From the NCBI GenBank assembly GCA_017962275.1, contig JAGCVQ010000060.1:1-55422 (forward strand): a stretch of DNA of 55,422 nucleotides, given 5' to 3'. The position numbers were made by a program, and so were the translations under genes. The notes beneath the pieces were generated by a model. The model was not told the origin of the DNA, did no database searches, and saw only the letters and a program-made list of their open reading frames with translations. Source of the stretch: Bacteroidales bacterium (GTDB lineage Bacteria > Bacteroidota > Bacteroidia > Bacteroidales > WCHB1-69). Below, one piece after another: positions 16,209 through 23,934 of the stretch; the first letter of the stretch is position 1; the number at the start of each line of letters is the position of its first letter.

Positions 16209-17630
16209 TTAGAATTGGAAATAGATGAATGGGATTTGTTCAACGGACGATAAAGCGATGACAGCGAAAATCAGGAAGGCATAGACGCACCAGCGGATAA
16301 GCGGTTTTTGACTGCCGCACCACACGTCGAAGCGGCTTTTGCGTATCACAATGTCCGCTAACGCGAAGAGAATCAATGACATCCACGCGACGGGAGCCAC
16401 CTGCAGCTGACTTTCAAGCGCACCGTTGTGAAGCAGTGCCGAGAACAGGTCGTGGAGATTCCCGAAGGAGGTCGCCCGGAAGACACTCCACAAAAGCGTC
16501 ACGATCACGAAAGTTTTCGTCACATTGCCGATTTTGATGAGGATTCTGCCGGTTTTGCCTTCGATTTTGTCGAAAAGATGGATGTTGCGGAGACCTCGTT
16601 CGATAATCAGCAGCACCCCGTAGGCGAATCCCCAGATCATGAAGGTCCAGTTCGCGCCGTGCCAGATGCCGCATACCGTGAAGACTATCAGCGTGTTGAG
16701 TGCCCAGCGCGGAATGGAGACGCGGTTGCCGCCGAGGGGAATGTAGAGGTAATCGCGGAACCAGGTGGAGAGCGAGATGTGCCACCGCCGCCAAAATTCC
16801 TGCACGCTGTCGGAAAGGTAGGGCGTTTTGAAGTTGTCCATCAGCGAGAAGCCCATCGTCAGTGCGCAGCCAAGCGCGATGGTGGAATAACCGAAGAAGT
16901 CGCCGTAAATCTGGAACGAGTAGAACAGCATCCCCAACAGGATGTCGCCGCTGCTGTAATCGAACGGACTTTCGTAGATTTTGTCCACGTACATGCCCAG
17001 ATTGTCGGCCACCACCATCTTCAGAAAGAGTCCGAACAGGATGAGTCTCAGACCGTTGGCAATGTTGTCGTACTGCAGTTCCTTGTGCTCATGCAACTGT
17101 CGGAGCAGGTTCTGCGGCCGCTCGATGGGGCCGGTGACCAGCTGCGGGTAGAACATCACGTAGAGGGCGTAATAGCCGAAATGATGCTCGGCTTTCTGGT
17201 TGCCGCGATAGACCTCGATGACGTAGCTCAAACTCTGGAACGTGTGGAAGGAGAGACCGATGGGCAGGGCGATGTTGAGGATCCTCTGCGGGTGCGACCA
17301 CCCGAAATGCTGCGCGAGCGCGACCAGATTGGCACTGCAGAAGTTCAGGTATTTGAAGATGAACAACACCAGACAGGTGGAGATGATGCTGACCACCAGA
17401 CAGGTTTTCTTTCGGGGAATGTCCTCTTTCCATTTCTCCATCAGGATGCCGGCGGAGTAGTCTATAAGTATGGTAATCAGTAAGATAAAGATGTATTTCG
17501 GGATGAACCACATATAGAAGAAGCAGCTGGCGGCCAGCAGGAGGAGCCAGCGCCACTTGTGCGGCATCAGATAGAACAGCAGCGTGACTATCGGGAAGAA
17601 AATCAGAAATTCGATCGAGTTGAAGAGCAT
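16209..17630 (-). CDS. MBOAT-family O-acyltransferase (AlgI/DltB-like)
   Basis: A 473-residue polytopic membrane protein of the MBOAT family. The core reads FFGYSTIALGCALTMGF, EFWRRWHISLSTWFRDYLYIPLGG (given in parts: EFWRRWHISLSTW, FRDYLYIPLGG) and CGIWHGANWTFMIWG, the last with the family's conserved histidine. AlgI-type members pass acetyl groups through the membrane for polysaccharide O-acetylation. The ATG at 17628-17630 is chosen because the minus-strand TATCTTTG box at 17655-17662 lies upstream of it and overlaps the codons of the longer frame. It is the first gene of a two-gene operon with the SGNH-like protein. Confidence 0.9.
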   Translation of the reverse strand: MLFNSIEFLIFFPIVTLLFYLMPHKWRWLLLLAASCFFYMWFIPKYIFILLITILIDYSAGILMEKWKEDIPRKKTCLVVSIISTCLVLFIFKYLNFCSANLVALAQHFGWSHPQRILNIALPIGLSFHTFQSLSYVIEVYRGNQKAEHHFGYYALYVMFYPQLVTGPIERPQNLLRQLHEHKELQYDNIANGLRLILFGLFLKMVVADNLGMYVDKIYESPFDYSSGDILLGMLFYSFQIYGDFFGYSTIALGCALTMGFSLMDNFKTPYLSDSVQEFWRRWHISLSTWFRDYLYIPLGGNRVSIPRWALNTLIVFTVCGIWHGANWTFMIWGFAYGVLLIIERGLRNIHLFDKIEGKTGRILIKIGNVTKTFVIVTLLWSVFRATSFGNLHDLFSALLHNGALESQLQVAPVAWMSLILFALADIVIRKSRFDVWCGSQKPLIRWCVYAFLIFAVIALSSVEQIPFIYFQF

Positions 17631-17654
17631 TCTTTTGGGTTTGGATTCAGGCGG

Positions 17655-17662
17655 CAAAGATA
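17655..17662 (-). promoter_or_regulatory. -7 box of the MBOAT operon (TATCTTTG)
   Basis: Minus-strand TATCTTTG, 25 nt before the MBOAT ATG. An 8-nt-period GGTTACAG array lies directly upstream at 17669-17705. Confidence 0.7.
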
Positions 17663-17715
17663 CGTTTTTTAGGGTTACACGGTTACAGGGTTACAGGGTT
17701 AGGGAGGTTGTAGAA

Positions 17716-17731
17716 ACGCAAAATTTTGCGT
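17716..17731. repeat. Family D palindrome, short copy
   Basis: ACGCAAAATTTTGCGT is a perfect 16-bp palindrome inside the degenerate frame GTAGAAACGC...GCGTCT. It matches the centre of the longer palindrome at 20464-20495 and a half copy at about 11729-11745. Confidence 0.65.
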
Positions 17732-17762
17732 CTTAACAATGTTGGTGCATTTGTATTTTATG

Positions 17763-17770
17763 TACATTTG
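17763..17770 (+). promoter_or_regulatory. -7 box before the transglutaminase-like gene (TACATTTG)
   Basis: TAnnTTTG element 30 nt upstream of the ATG at 17801. Confidence 0.55.
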
Positions 17771-17800
17771 CGGATTGAAAAATAAACCAAATTGTATAAT

Positions 17801-20440
17801 ATGAAACGTCATTTTTTACTGTTTATAGCCCTGCTTGGTTGGCTGTTTTGTGCTTTTACACCATCTGGCTTCGCGCAGGCCGATTATTGGAGTGCCGTGC
17901 GGGAGGATTTTCAGAATCGTCAGGACATTCCTGGAGAGGTTCGTGACAAAATCGGCATGTACAACCTCAAGACGGCCGCCGACCAAAGCCGCAACATGGC
18001 CAAATACCTGATGTTCCTCTACGCCTACATGCCGCAGAGCGACCTTGCCGACTACGATTTCGAGTTCTTCGAGGACCAAGTGAAGGTCGCAATGGAAGCA
18101 CGGAAGACTTTCTCGTGGGGGGCTACCATTCCCGACGACATCTTCCGCCATTTCGTTGTCGTCTATCGCGTGAACAACGAGAATTTGGACACAGCGCGGG
18201 CGTACATCTTCCATCAGCTGAAGAAACGCATCCAGAATATGAGCATGTATGATGCGGCCTTGGAGGTGAACCACTGGTGCCACGAATACGTGGATTACCA
18301 GCCTGCTGATGTGCGAACTTCCGCACCGTTGGCCACGCTGAAGACCTCGCATGGACGTTGCGGCGAAGAGAGCACCCTCACGGTGACCGCGTTACGTGCT
18401 GTCGGCATTCCCGCCCGCCAGTGCTACACGCCGCGCTGGGCGCACTGCGACGACAACCATGCCTGGGTGGAGGTCTGGGTCGATGGCAAGTGGTGGTTCC
18501 TCGGTGCCTGCGAGCCCGCACCCGCCCTCAACATGGGCTGGTTCGCGAATGTCTCCACGCGCACGATGATGGTGCATACCAACGTCTTTGGCCGTTACGA
18601 CGGTCCCGAGGAGGTCAACAAACGCACGCCGTACTATTCCTGCATCAACCTGCTTTCCAACTACGCCGACACCGCCACGGCATACGTCACCGTCTATGAC
18701 AAGCGTCATCTGCCCGCCAAAGACGCCACCGTCTGCTTCAAACTTTACAACTATGCGGAGTATTACACGTTAGCGGAGGTGAAAACCGACGAGAACGGTC
18801 GTGCGAAACTCAACACTGGCCTCGGTGACCTGCTGATTTGGGCAAAGCAGGGCGATGATTACTCCTATGCCCAGCTGGACCTGCGCAAACAGGACCATTT
18901 GGTGCTGATTTTGAGCGACAAAGGTCCGAATCCATGGATGTCGCCTGCCGGCAATCTCATCCAACGGTTCGATATGGTTCCGCCGGTGGGAAAGCCGCTG
19001 AACAACAACGTAAGCGCTTCTGCGCAAATGGCTTGCGACAAACGGTTGGCCAAGGAGGACAAGATGCGCGAGGCTTACCGCGCCACGTTCCCGACCAAAG
19101 CACAAACCGACAAGTATCGCAACGATTATTTCAACTCCGATGAGTACTACGATGTGATTCACCGCAGCGAGGGCAACCACGCCGAAATCATCAAGTTCCT
19201 GCAAGCGCATCCCAAAAGGGTAGGGGGGCTCTATCTGAAAGAATTCGTCAATGCATTGGCGGACAAGGATTTGAGAGACACCAAAGCGGAGACGCTGGAG
19301 AAGCAGCTCACGGTGTACAAGGATGGAAAATATCCGATTTCAGCCTTTGTCAGAGGGATTCTGCCGGCGCGTATCTCCAACGAGCTGATTCGCGACTGGC
19401 GCGGACCTTTACGCGAAGCCATCGTGGGCGCAATCCCGAATACAGTCATTACCGCGGACAAGCTGTTGAACTGGACGAAACAAAACATCACCGTGGATCC
19501 GCTCTGCAACTACTACAACTGCCCGATCAGTCCGATGGGCGTGATGAAGACACGTCGCACTGACGCCCATTCCCGCGACATCTTCTTCGTGGCCGCCTGC
19601 CGCAGTCTGGATATTCCGTGTTACTTAGACAATGCCTCCAACCAGCTTTACGTGTGGGAAAAAGGGGATTGGCAGGAGGTTACCTTCGAGGAAGAGGAGG
19701 TTGTCCCGTTGGAGGAGATGGCCACGTTGACGCTGCATAACCCGAAAGGATATACCTACTATATCCATTATACGCTGCAACGTTTCGAGAACGGCGAGTA
19801 TGTCTCTTACGACTTTGAGAACGACCCGCGTGTGGAAACTCGCGACATCGTTCTTGTCCTGCCTCCGGGCAAATATTGTCTGTCCACCGGCAACCGCTAC
19901 AGCGACGGCGAGGTATTGTCGGAACTGCATTTCTTCACCTTGAACAAGAAGGATGAATACACCATCAAAATCCCCGAATTGGTGCAGCGAAACAACACGT
20001 ACGGTCATTTGGATATGAACATTAACAAGCTGAATAACAAATCGTTATCAGACATGCTGAACGAGTCAGGCAAAGATAGGGTAGTGCTCTGTCTTGTCGC
20101 GCCCGGAACCGAACCGACCAACCATTTGGCCAAGGAACTGGCCGCGAAAAAGGCCGACTACGAAGCTTGGGGCGGCAAGGTGCTGCTGGTGGCCAACAAC
20201 ACGAACTGGAAAAAGGAGAAGAACCAGCCCGCCAACGTGGAGGTCTTTTCCGCGAAGGTCAACGACCTGACAGAGAGCGTTTTGGCGGCTCTGAAGAACG
20301 CGGTTCACGACGGTTCTTTGCCGCACACCACCGGCGAGCGTCCCGTATGCTTGATCCTCGACAAAGACGGTAATATTTTGTTCGTCTCCGAAGGATATCA
20401 CATCGGTCTTGGAGATTTGCTTCTTGAGGGCGTTAAATAA
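17801..20440 (+). CDS. Secreted transglutaminase-like protein with thioredoxin-fold C-terminus
   Basis: An 879-residue exported protein; signal peptide at residues 1-26 (ending PSGFAQ). A transglutaminase-like core has GRCGEES with Cys187 and NHAWVEVW with His220; the third catalytic residue is unclear, because GACEP replaces the usual Asp position. A second, Cys-less core-like block is near residues 560-620 (DAHSRDIFFVAACRSLDIPC). From about residue 760 the sequence turns into a thioredoxin-like domain (VVLCLVAPGTEP, then RPVCLILDKDGNILFVSEG) without a CxxC pair. The enzyme may act on peptides or proteins in the periplasm, but the reaction is unknown. Start at the ATG rather than the TTG 9 nt upstream. 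It is monocistronic and is followed by a hairpin and tRNA-Leu. Confidence 0.78.
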   Translation: MKRHFLLFIALLGWLFCAFTPSGFAQADYWSAVREDFQNRQDIPGEVRDKIGMYNLKTAADQSRNMAKYLMFLYAYMPQSDLADYDFEFFEDQVKVAMEARKTFSWGATIPDDIFRHFVVVYRVNNENLDTARAYIFHQLKKRIQNMSMYDAALEVNHWCHEYVDYQPADVRTSAPLATLKTSHGRCGEESTLTVTALRAVGIPARQCYTPRWAHCDDNHAWVEVWVDGKWWFLGACEPAPALNMGWFANVSTRTMMVHTNVFGRYDGPEEVNKRTPYYSCINLLSNYADTATAYVTVYDKRHLPAKDATVCFKLYNYAEYYTLAEVKTDENGRAKLNTGLGDLLIWAKQGDDYSYAQLDLRKQDHLVLILSDKGPNPWMSPAGNLIQRFDMVPPVGKPLNNNVSASAQMACDKRLAKEDKMREAYRATFPTKAQTDKYRNDYFNSDEYYDVIHRSEGNHAEIIKFLQAHPKRVGGLYLKEFVNALADKDLRDTKAETLEKQLTVYKDGKYPISAFVRGILPARISNELIRDWRGPLREAIVGAIPNTVITADKLLNWTKQNITVDPLCNYYNCPISPMGVMKTRRTDAHSRDIFFVAACRSLDIPCYLDNASNQLYVWEKGDWQEVTFEEEEVVPLEEMATLTLHNPKGYTYYIHYTLQRFENGEYVSYDFENDPRVETRDIVLVLPPGKYCLSTGNRYSDGEVLSELHFFTLNKKDEYTIKIPELVQRNNTYGHLDMNINKLNNKSLSDMLNESGKDRVVLCLVAPGTEPTNHLAKELAAKKADYEAWGGKVLLVANNTNWKKEKNQPANVEVFSAKVNDLTESVLAALKNAVHDGSLPHTTGERPVCLILDKDGNILFVSEGYHIGLGDLLLEGVK

Positions 20441-20463
20441 GCTTTACTCCTAATAATATAATG

Positions 20464-20495
20464 ATGTAGAGACGTAAAATTATGCGTCTCTACAT
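20464..20495. repeat. Family D palindrome, long copy
   Basis: ATGTAGAGACG (20464-20474) pairs with CGTCTCTACAT (20485-20495) around a 10-nt AT-rich loop. It lies 24 nt after the transglutaminase-like gene, where it could also end transcription. Confidence 0.75.
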
Positions 20496-20529
20496 TTGTT
20501 TACTGTGGTCAACGTTCGGGAAAAAAGTG

Positions 20530-20537
20530 TATTTTTG
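20530..20537 (+). promoter_or_regulatory. -7 box before tRNA-Leu (TATTTTTG)
   Basis: TAnnTTTG box 16 nt before the mature tRNA 5' end. Confidence 0.55.
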
Positions 20538-20552
20538 CACCCTCAAAACGAT

Positions 20553-20633
20553 GCGGATGTGGCGTAATGGTAGCCGCGCCAGACTTAGGATCTGGTGGCG
20601 AAAGCCGTGGGGGTTCGAGTCCCCCCATCCGCA
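20553..20633 (+). tRNA. tRNA-Leu (anticodon UAG)
   Basis: The acceptor stem GCGGATG pairs perfectly with CATCCGC (20626-20632), with discriminator A. The anticodon arm is CCAGA-CTTAGGA-TCTGG, giving anticodon TAG, which reads CUN leucine codons. A class II variable arm (TGGCGAAAGCCG) and a TTCGAGT T-loop are present. CCA is not encoded. Confidence 0.95.
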
Positions 20634-20643
20634 CTTTCCAATG

Positions 20644-20671
20644 CAGAATTCAGAATGAAGAATGAAGAATT
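20644..20671 (+). repeat. Heptamer array, CAGAATT/AAGAATG type
   Basis: Four exact-length units: CAGAATT, CAGAATG, AAGAATG, AAGAATT. It starts 11 nt after tRNA-Leu. The rest of this 250-nt spacer to the FucP gene shows only the promoter at 20846-20853. Confidence 0.9.
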
Positions 20672-20845
20672 ATCGCTGATGCGATGATCTTCTTTGTTTA
20701 ATCAAACAGGGCAAAATCTTCGTACGGTTTTCGCTCTATGCTTGTCCGATAATTTATATTATGTTAAATAGGGTTATGCGGAGATGGTGTTCGGTGGATT
20801 TGTCTCACCCTATTTCGCTTATGACAAGACAATTATGAAAAATGC

Positions 20846-20853
20846 TATCTTTG
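20846..20853 (+). promoter_or_regulatory. -7 box of the FucP-like gene (TATCTTTG)
   Basis: It lies 34 nt before the ATG at 20887, and overlaps the codons of the longer frame starting at 20842. That decides the start. Confidence 0.7.
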
Positions 20854-20886
20854 CCGAAGATTGAATTTAATTTTGGATTTTTACGT

Positions 20887-22218
20887 ATGATTGAGAATAA
20901 CCCTTTGAAAGACAACAATTTGAAACTCGTTGAACGGAAATACCTGCTTCCGTTCATCCTCATCACTTCGCTGTTCGCGCTGTGGGGATTCGCCAACGAC
21001 ATCACCAACCCGATGGTGGCAGCTTTCCAGACATTGATGGAGCTCAGTGCGGCGAAGGCATCCCTCGTGCAGTTCGCTTTCTACGGCGGTTACGCGACGA
21101 TGGCCATCCCTGCCGCTCTTTTCATCCGGAAATTCTCCTACAAAAAAGGCATCCTGCTCGGACTTGCCCTATACGCGGTCGGCGCGTTCCTGTTCATCCC
21201 CGCCGCGGCTTACCAGAAATTCTCCTACTTCTGCCTCTCGCTCTACATTCTCACCTTCGGACTTGCCTTCCTCGAAACCACCGCGAGCCCGTTCATCCTC
21301 TCCCTCGGTCGCAAGGAGAACGCCACCCGCCGCCTCAACCTTGCCCAGGCATTCAATCCGATGGGCTCGCTCTGTGGCATGGCCGTGGCTTCCCTTATCG
21401 TGCTGCCCAACCTTTGGTCCGACCGTCGTGACGCCGCCGGCAACATCATCTTCCCTACCCTTCCCGAGGCCGATAAAGCCGCCATCCGCCTTCACGACCT
21501 CGCCATCATCCGCGACCCTTACGTGGCTATCGGTTTGGTAGTACTTATCATGCTGATTGTCATTGCTTTAGTAAAGATGCCCGATACCACCGCAACCGGC
21601 GAAAAACAGAACAGTTTCCGCCAAACCCTCTCAAATTTGTGGCACAACAAGGTCTATCGCGAAGGCGTCTTCACGCAGATCTTCTACGTGGCCGCCCAAA
21701 TCATGACCTGGACTTTCATTATTCAATATGCTGACAATTTGGGAATTAACAAGGCTACGGCACAGAACTACAACATCGTGGCCATGATTCTCTTCCTCTG
21801 CGGTCGTTTCATCTCCACATTCCTGATGAAATACGTGAACGGACGCAAACTGCTGGCCATTTTCGGTATCTGCGCTGGACTTTGCGCGTTAGGTGCAGTT
21901 TTGATTGTGGGTATGCCGGGGCTTTACTGTCTGGTTGGCATCAGCATCTTCATGAGCCTGATGTTCCCGACCATCTACGGCATCGCTTTGGAAAACGTCT
22001 CCCTTCAAGACTCCTCGCTCGGCGCGGCCTTCCTGGTGATGGCCATCGTGGGCGGCGCGCTTATGCCCCCGCTCCAAGGCACGATTATTGACTGCGGTAC
22101 CATCCTCGGTCACCCCGCCGTCAACGTCAGCTACGCCCTGCCGTTGCTCTGTTTCGTAATCGTAAGCATCTACGGGATACGTTCCTACAGACGGGATTCC
22201 GCTAAAACAAGGCAATAA
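20887..22218 (+). CDS. FucP-type sugar:proton symporter (MFS)
   Basis: A 443-residue major facilitator with about 12 membrane segments. It follows the fucose permease pattern: LITSLFALWGFANDITNPMV in TM1 and its flank, then FAFYGGYATMAIPAALFIRKFSYKKG, quoted in parts (FAFYGGYATMAIPA, RKFSYKKGILLGL), and FLETTASPFILSLG in TM4-5. FucP-type carriers in Bacteroidota import L-fucose, glucose, galactose or N-acetylglucosamine, so the sugar is not assigned. No sugar-catabolic genes adjoin it. It is transcribed alone from the TATCTTTG promoter and converges on the lipid A acyltransferase gene. Confidence 0.88.
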   Translation: MIENNPLKDNNLKLVERKYLLPFILITSLFALWGFANDITNPMVAAFQTLMELSAAKASLVQFAFYGGYATMAIPAALFIRKFSYKKGILLGLALYAVGAFLFIPAAAYQKFSYFCLSLYILTFGLAFLETTASPFILSLGRKENATRRLNLAQAFNPMGSLCGMAVASLIVLPNLWSDRRDAAGNIIFPTLPEADKAAIRLHDLAIIRDPYVAIGLVVLIMLIVIALVKMPDTTATGEKQNSFRQTLSNLWHNKVYREGVFTQIFYVAAQIMTWTFIIQYADNLGINKATAQNYNIVAMILFLCGRFISTFLMKYVNGRKLLAIFGICAGLCALGAVLIVGMPGLYCLVGISIFMSLMFPTIYGIALENVSLQDSSLGAAFLVMAIVGGALMPPLQGTIIDCGTILGHPAVNVSYALPLLCFVIVSIYGIRSYRRDSAKTRQ

Positions 22219-22257
22219 GTCTTTATCAATCAGTGAATGCGCTTTGTGCAGAAACCA

Positions 22258-22285
22258 ACAGCTAATAGCCAAAAGCTAACAGCTA
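22258..22285. repeat. Heptamer array, ACAGCTA type, between convergent genes
   Basis: Units ACAGCTA, ATAGCCA, AAAGCTA, ACAGCTA. The last unit contains the stop codon of the minus-strand acyltransferase (22283-22285). Confidence 0.85.
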
Positions 22286-23146
22286 AAATTTCAATTTCCA
22301 GCGTCTGTGGCTCCAAATCCAGTATTCGGGTTTGCGGCGGATGGTCTGTTCCAGTAATTCGGTGTATTTCTGCGTGATGGCATAGGGTTCCTCCTCTTGC
22401 GGATGGTCTGTAATGAGGTGGACATCCACGCGGTACTTCCCTATTCTCTCCTTTATCACCTCGTAATAGAGCACCGGGATGTTGTATTTGCGTGCGAAAT
22501 ACTCGGGACCGTATATCACGCCGGTGGTTTGGTTGAGAAACTGCGTGACGTAGCATTTTTTCGGGTTGCTGGGCGATTGGTCGGCGAGCATCATGTAGGC
22601 CGCGGGGATATGGTTTTCCTCGTAATGCGCGAAAACCTCGCGGGCGGTGTCGGCGAAGCAGACCTCCGTGCCGTTGCGGGTGCGCGCACGGTTCACCCAC
22701 TTCTCGAAGACTTTGTCGCTGTTGGCCTTCCCCACCCCGATACCGTGCTGCGGGAACATCTCGTCCAAGGCCACAATCATCCACTCCCAGTTGTTGTAGT
22801 GGCTCGACATCAGGATCACACTCCTACCCTCTTTGAAGAAATTTTCTGGCAGCGATTTGTCGTCGCAGTGGTAACGGTAGCGCAGGGCGAAACGCGGAAT
22901 CAGCAACATCTTGATCATCTCAATAGCAATCTGTGACAAATGCCAGTAGTAGCGGTTGCGTATCCGTCTCCGTTCTTGAACCGTCAGTTCAGGAAACGAC
23001 CGCAACAGATTGTCGTCCACCACTTTCCGTCTGTATCGAACCACGTGATTCACCACCCCATACACCACGGGCAACAACAGATATAGCACAGCTAACGGCA
23101 GCGCTGCGAGGGGGTAACAGATGAAGAAGATGAAGAAGAAGGTCAT
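22283..23146 (-). CDS. Lipid A acyltransferase (LpxL/HtrB-like lysophospholipid acyltransferase)
   Basis: A 287-residue inner-membrane acyltransferase. The HX4E catalytic motif is seen as His116-YNNW-Glu121 in ILMSSHYNNWEW, and residues 1-31 form an N-terminal membrane anchor. YMMLADQSPSNPKKCYV around 185-205 matches the second conserved block (ADQ). LpxL-type enzymes add secondary acyl chains to Kdo-lipid A. The gene follows GmhB in the same direction after 93 nt that hold a heptamer array, so both serve lipopolysaccharide. The stop codon lies in a heptamer array. Length is slightly short against E. coli LpxL (about 306), as usual in this phylum. Confidence 0.88.
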   Translation of the reverse strand: MTFFFIFFICYPLAALPLAVLYLLLPVVYGVVNHVVRYRRKVVDDNLLRSFPELTVQERRRIRNRYYWHLSQIAIEMIKMLLIPRFALRYRYHCDDKSLPENFFKEGRSVILMSSHYNNWEWMIVALDEMFPQHGIGVGKANSDKVFEKWVNRARTRNGTEVCFADTAREVFAHYEENHIPAAYMMLADQSPSNPKKCYVTQFLNQTTGVIYGPEYFARKYNIPVLYYEVIKERIGKYRVDVHLITDHPQEEEPYAITQKYTELLEQTIRRKPEYWIWSHRRWKLKF

Positions 23147-23149
23147 TTC

Positions 23150-23184
23150 AATTAAGAATTAAGAATGGAGAATGAAGAATGAAA
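23150..23184. repeat. Heptamer array, AATTAAG/AATGAAG type
   Basis: Five units: AATTAAG twice, AATGGAG, AATGAAG, AATGAAA. It starts 4 nt upstream of the acyltransferase start codon. Confidence 0.9.
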
Positions 23185-23238
23185 ACATTTCCTTGAACGG
23201 CCCCGCAGGGGAAAGAGCTTGGTAGAGCAGATGGATGG

Positions 23239-23781
23239 TTATACATAAAATGGGTAGTTCTTGGCGAAATCCAGCAGATTACGGTAGTGCAATGACGTGA
23301 GTTTCAGGATTTCCTCGTATTCGCCGGGGTGTTTCGCGCCGACGTGTACGGGCGTGATCCCCGCATTTACGGCGAATTGGATATCGGAGAGGCTGTCACC
23401 GACCATCAAGGAATCGGAGAAGTCGATGTCGGGGAAATCGGCTTTGGCCTGCAGTGCCATCCCGATGTCGGGCTTGCGGCAGCCGCAACCCTTCCCTGCC
23501 AAGTGCGGACAGCAATAGACTGCGTCCAACGGAGTCAGATTCTCCTCGAAGGTGACGCACATCTGCCGGTGAATCTCTTCGATGTCCTCCATCTTGCAGA
23601 TGCGCTTCTCCACGCACTGCTGGTTCGTCACCACGATGATGTGGCGGAACTTCGGCCGCAGCCACTGCATGGCGGTCAGCACGCCGTTGACGAGGACGAA
23701 CTCCTCCGGCTTGCGCACGTATCCGCCCACAATCTGCACGTTGATGATGCCGTCTCTATCTAGGAATAAAGTGTTTTTCAT
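23239..23781 (-). CDS. gmhB: D-glycero-D-manno-heptose 1,7-bisphosphate 7-phosphatase (HAD-IIIA)
   Basis: A 180-residue HAD phosphatase. The nucleophile motif FLDRDGIIN has Asp8 and Asp10; VVTNQQ (50-55) is motif II, KPDIGMAL follows, and VGDSLSDIQFA is motif IV. The structural zinc site typical of GmhB is present as Cys91-Pro-His93 and Cys99-Gly-Cys101 (CCPHLAGKGCGCRKPD). It removes the 7-phosphate during ADP-heptose synthesis, the step after the heptose kinase encoded at 6.1 kb. It is upstream of the LpxL-like gene on the same strand. Histidinol-phosphatase function is possible in this superfamily but less likely given the isolated context. Confidence 0.9.
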   Translation of the reverse strand: MKNTLFLDRDGIINVQIVGGYVRKPEEFVLVNGVLTAMQWLRPKFRHIIVVTNQQCVEKRICKMEDIEEIHRQMCVTFEENLTPLDAVYCCPHLAGKGCGCRKPDIGMALQAKADFPDIDFSDSLMVGDSLSDIQFAVNAGITPVHVGAKHPGEYEEILKLTSLHYRNLLDFAKNYPFYV

Positions 23782-23798
23782 TTTCTATTTATATTACG

Positions 23799-23900
23799 TC
23801 CCCACACTGCGGCTATCTCCTTGTGTCCACCCCACACTGCGGCTGTCGCCTTGTGTGGGGTTATTAAAATGTTGTCCCTCCGGGACTGTTTAAGGAATAA
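23799..23900 (+). repeat. Family A multi-hairpin repeat, copy 2 plus degenerate copy
   Basis: A degenerate unit (23800-23829) is followed by a full one: CCCCACAC (23830-23837) paired with GTGTGGGG (23853-23860), then GTCCC-TCC-GGGAC (23874-23886), then TGTTTAAGGAAT. The second stem differs from that at 31971-31983 by paired changes, so it is conserved as a structure. It lies between gmhB and the antiporter gene, antisense to both. Confidence 0.8.
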
Positions 23901-23934
23901 TTCTTCATTATACATTCTTCATTATGCATTGTCG
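23900..23934. repeat. Heptamer array, ATTCTTC type, over the antiporter 3' end
   Basis: Units ATTCTTC, ATTATAC, ATTCTTC, ATTATGC, ATTGTCG. The antiporter stop codon (23922-23924) is inside the array. Confidence 0.85.

Noticed and set aside
20842-20886. Longer N-terminal start for the FucP-like transporter, and similar extensions at 6090, 36834, 46834 and 50549
   Set aside because: The TATCTTTG promoter boxes lie inside these extensions, so transcription starts downstream of them.
20887-22218. FucP-like gene as part of a fucose utilisation locus
   Set aside because: No fucose isomerase, kinase or aldolase genes flank it; it has its own promoter and stands alone.
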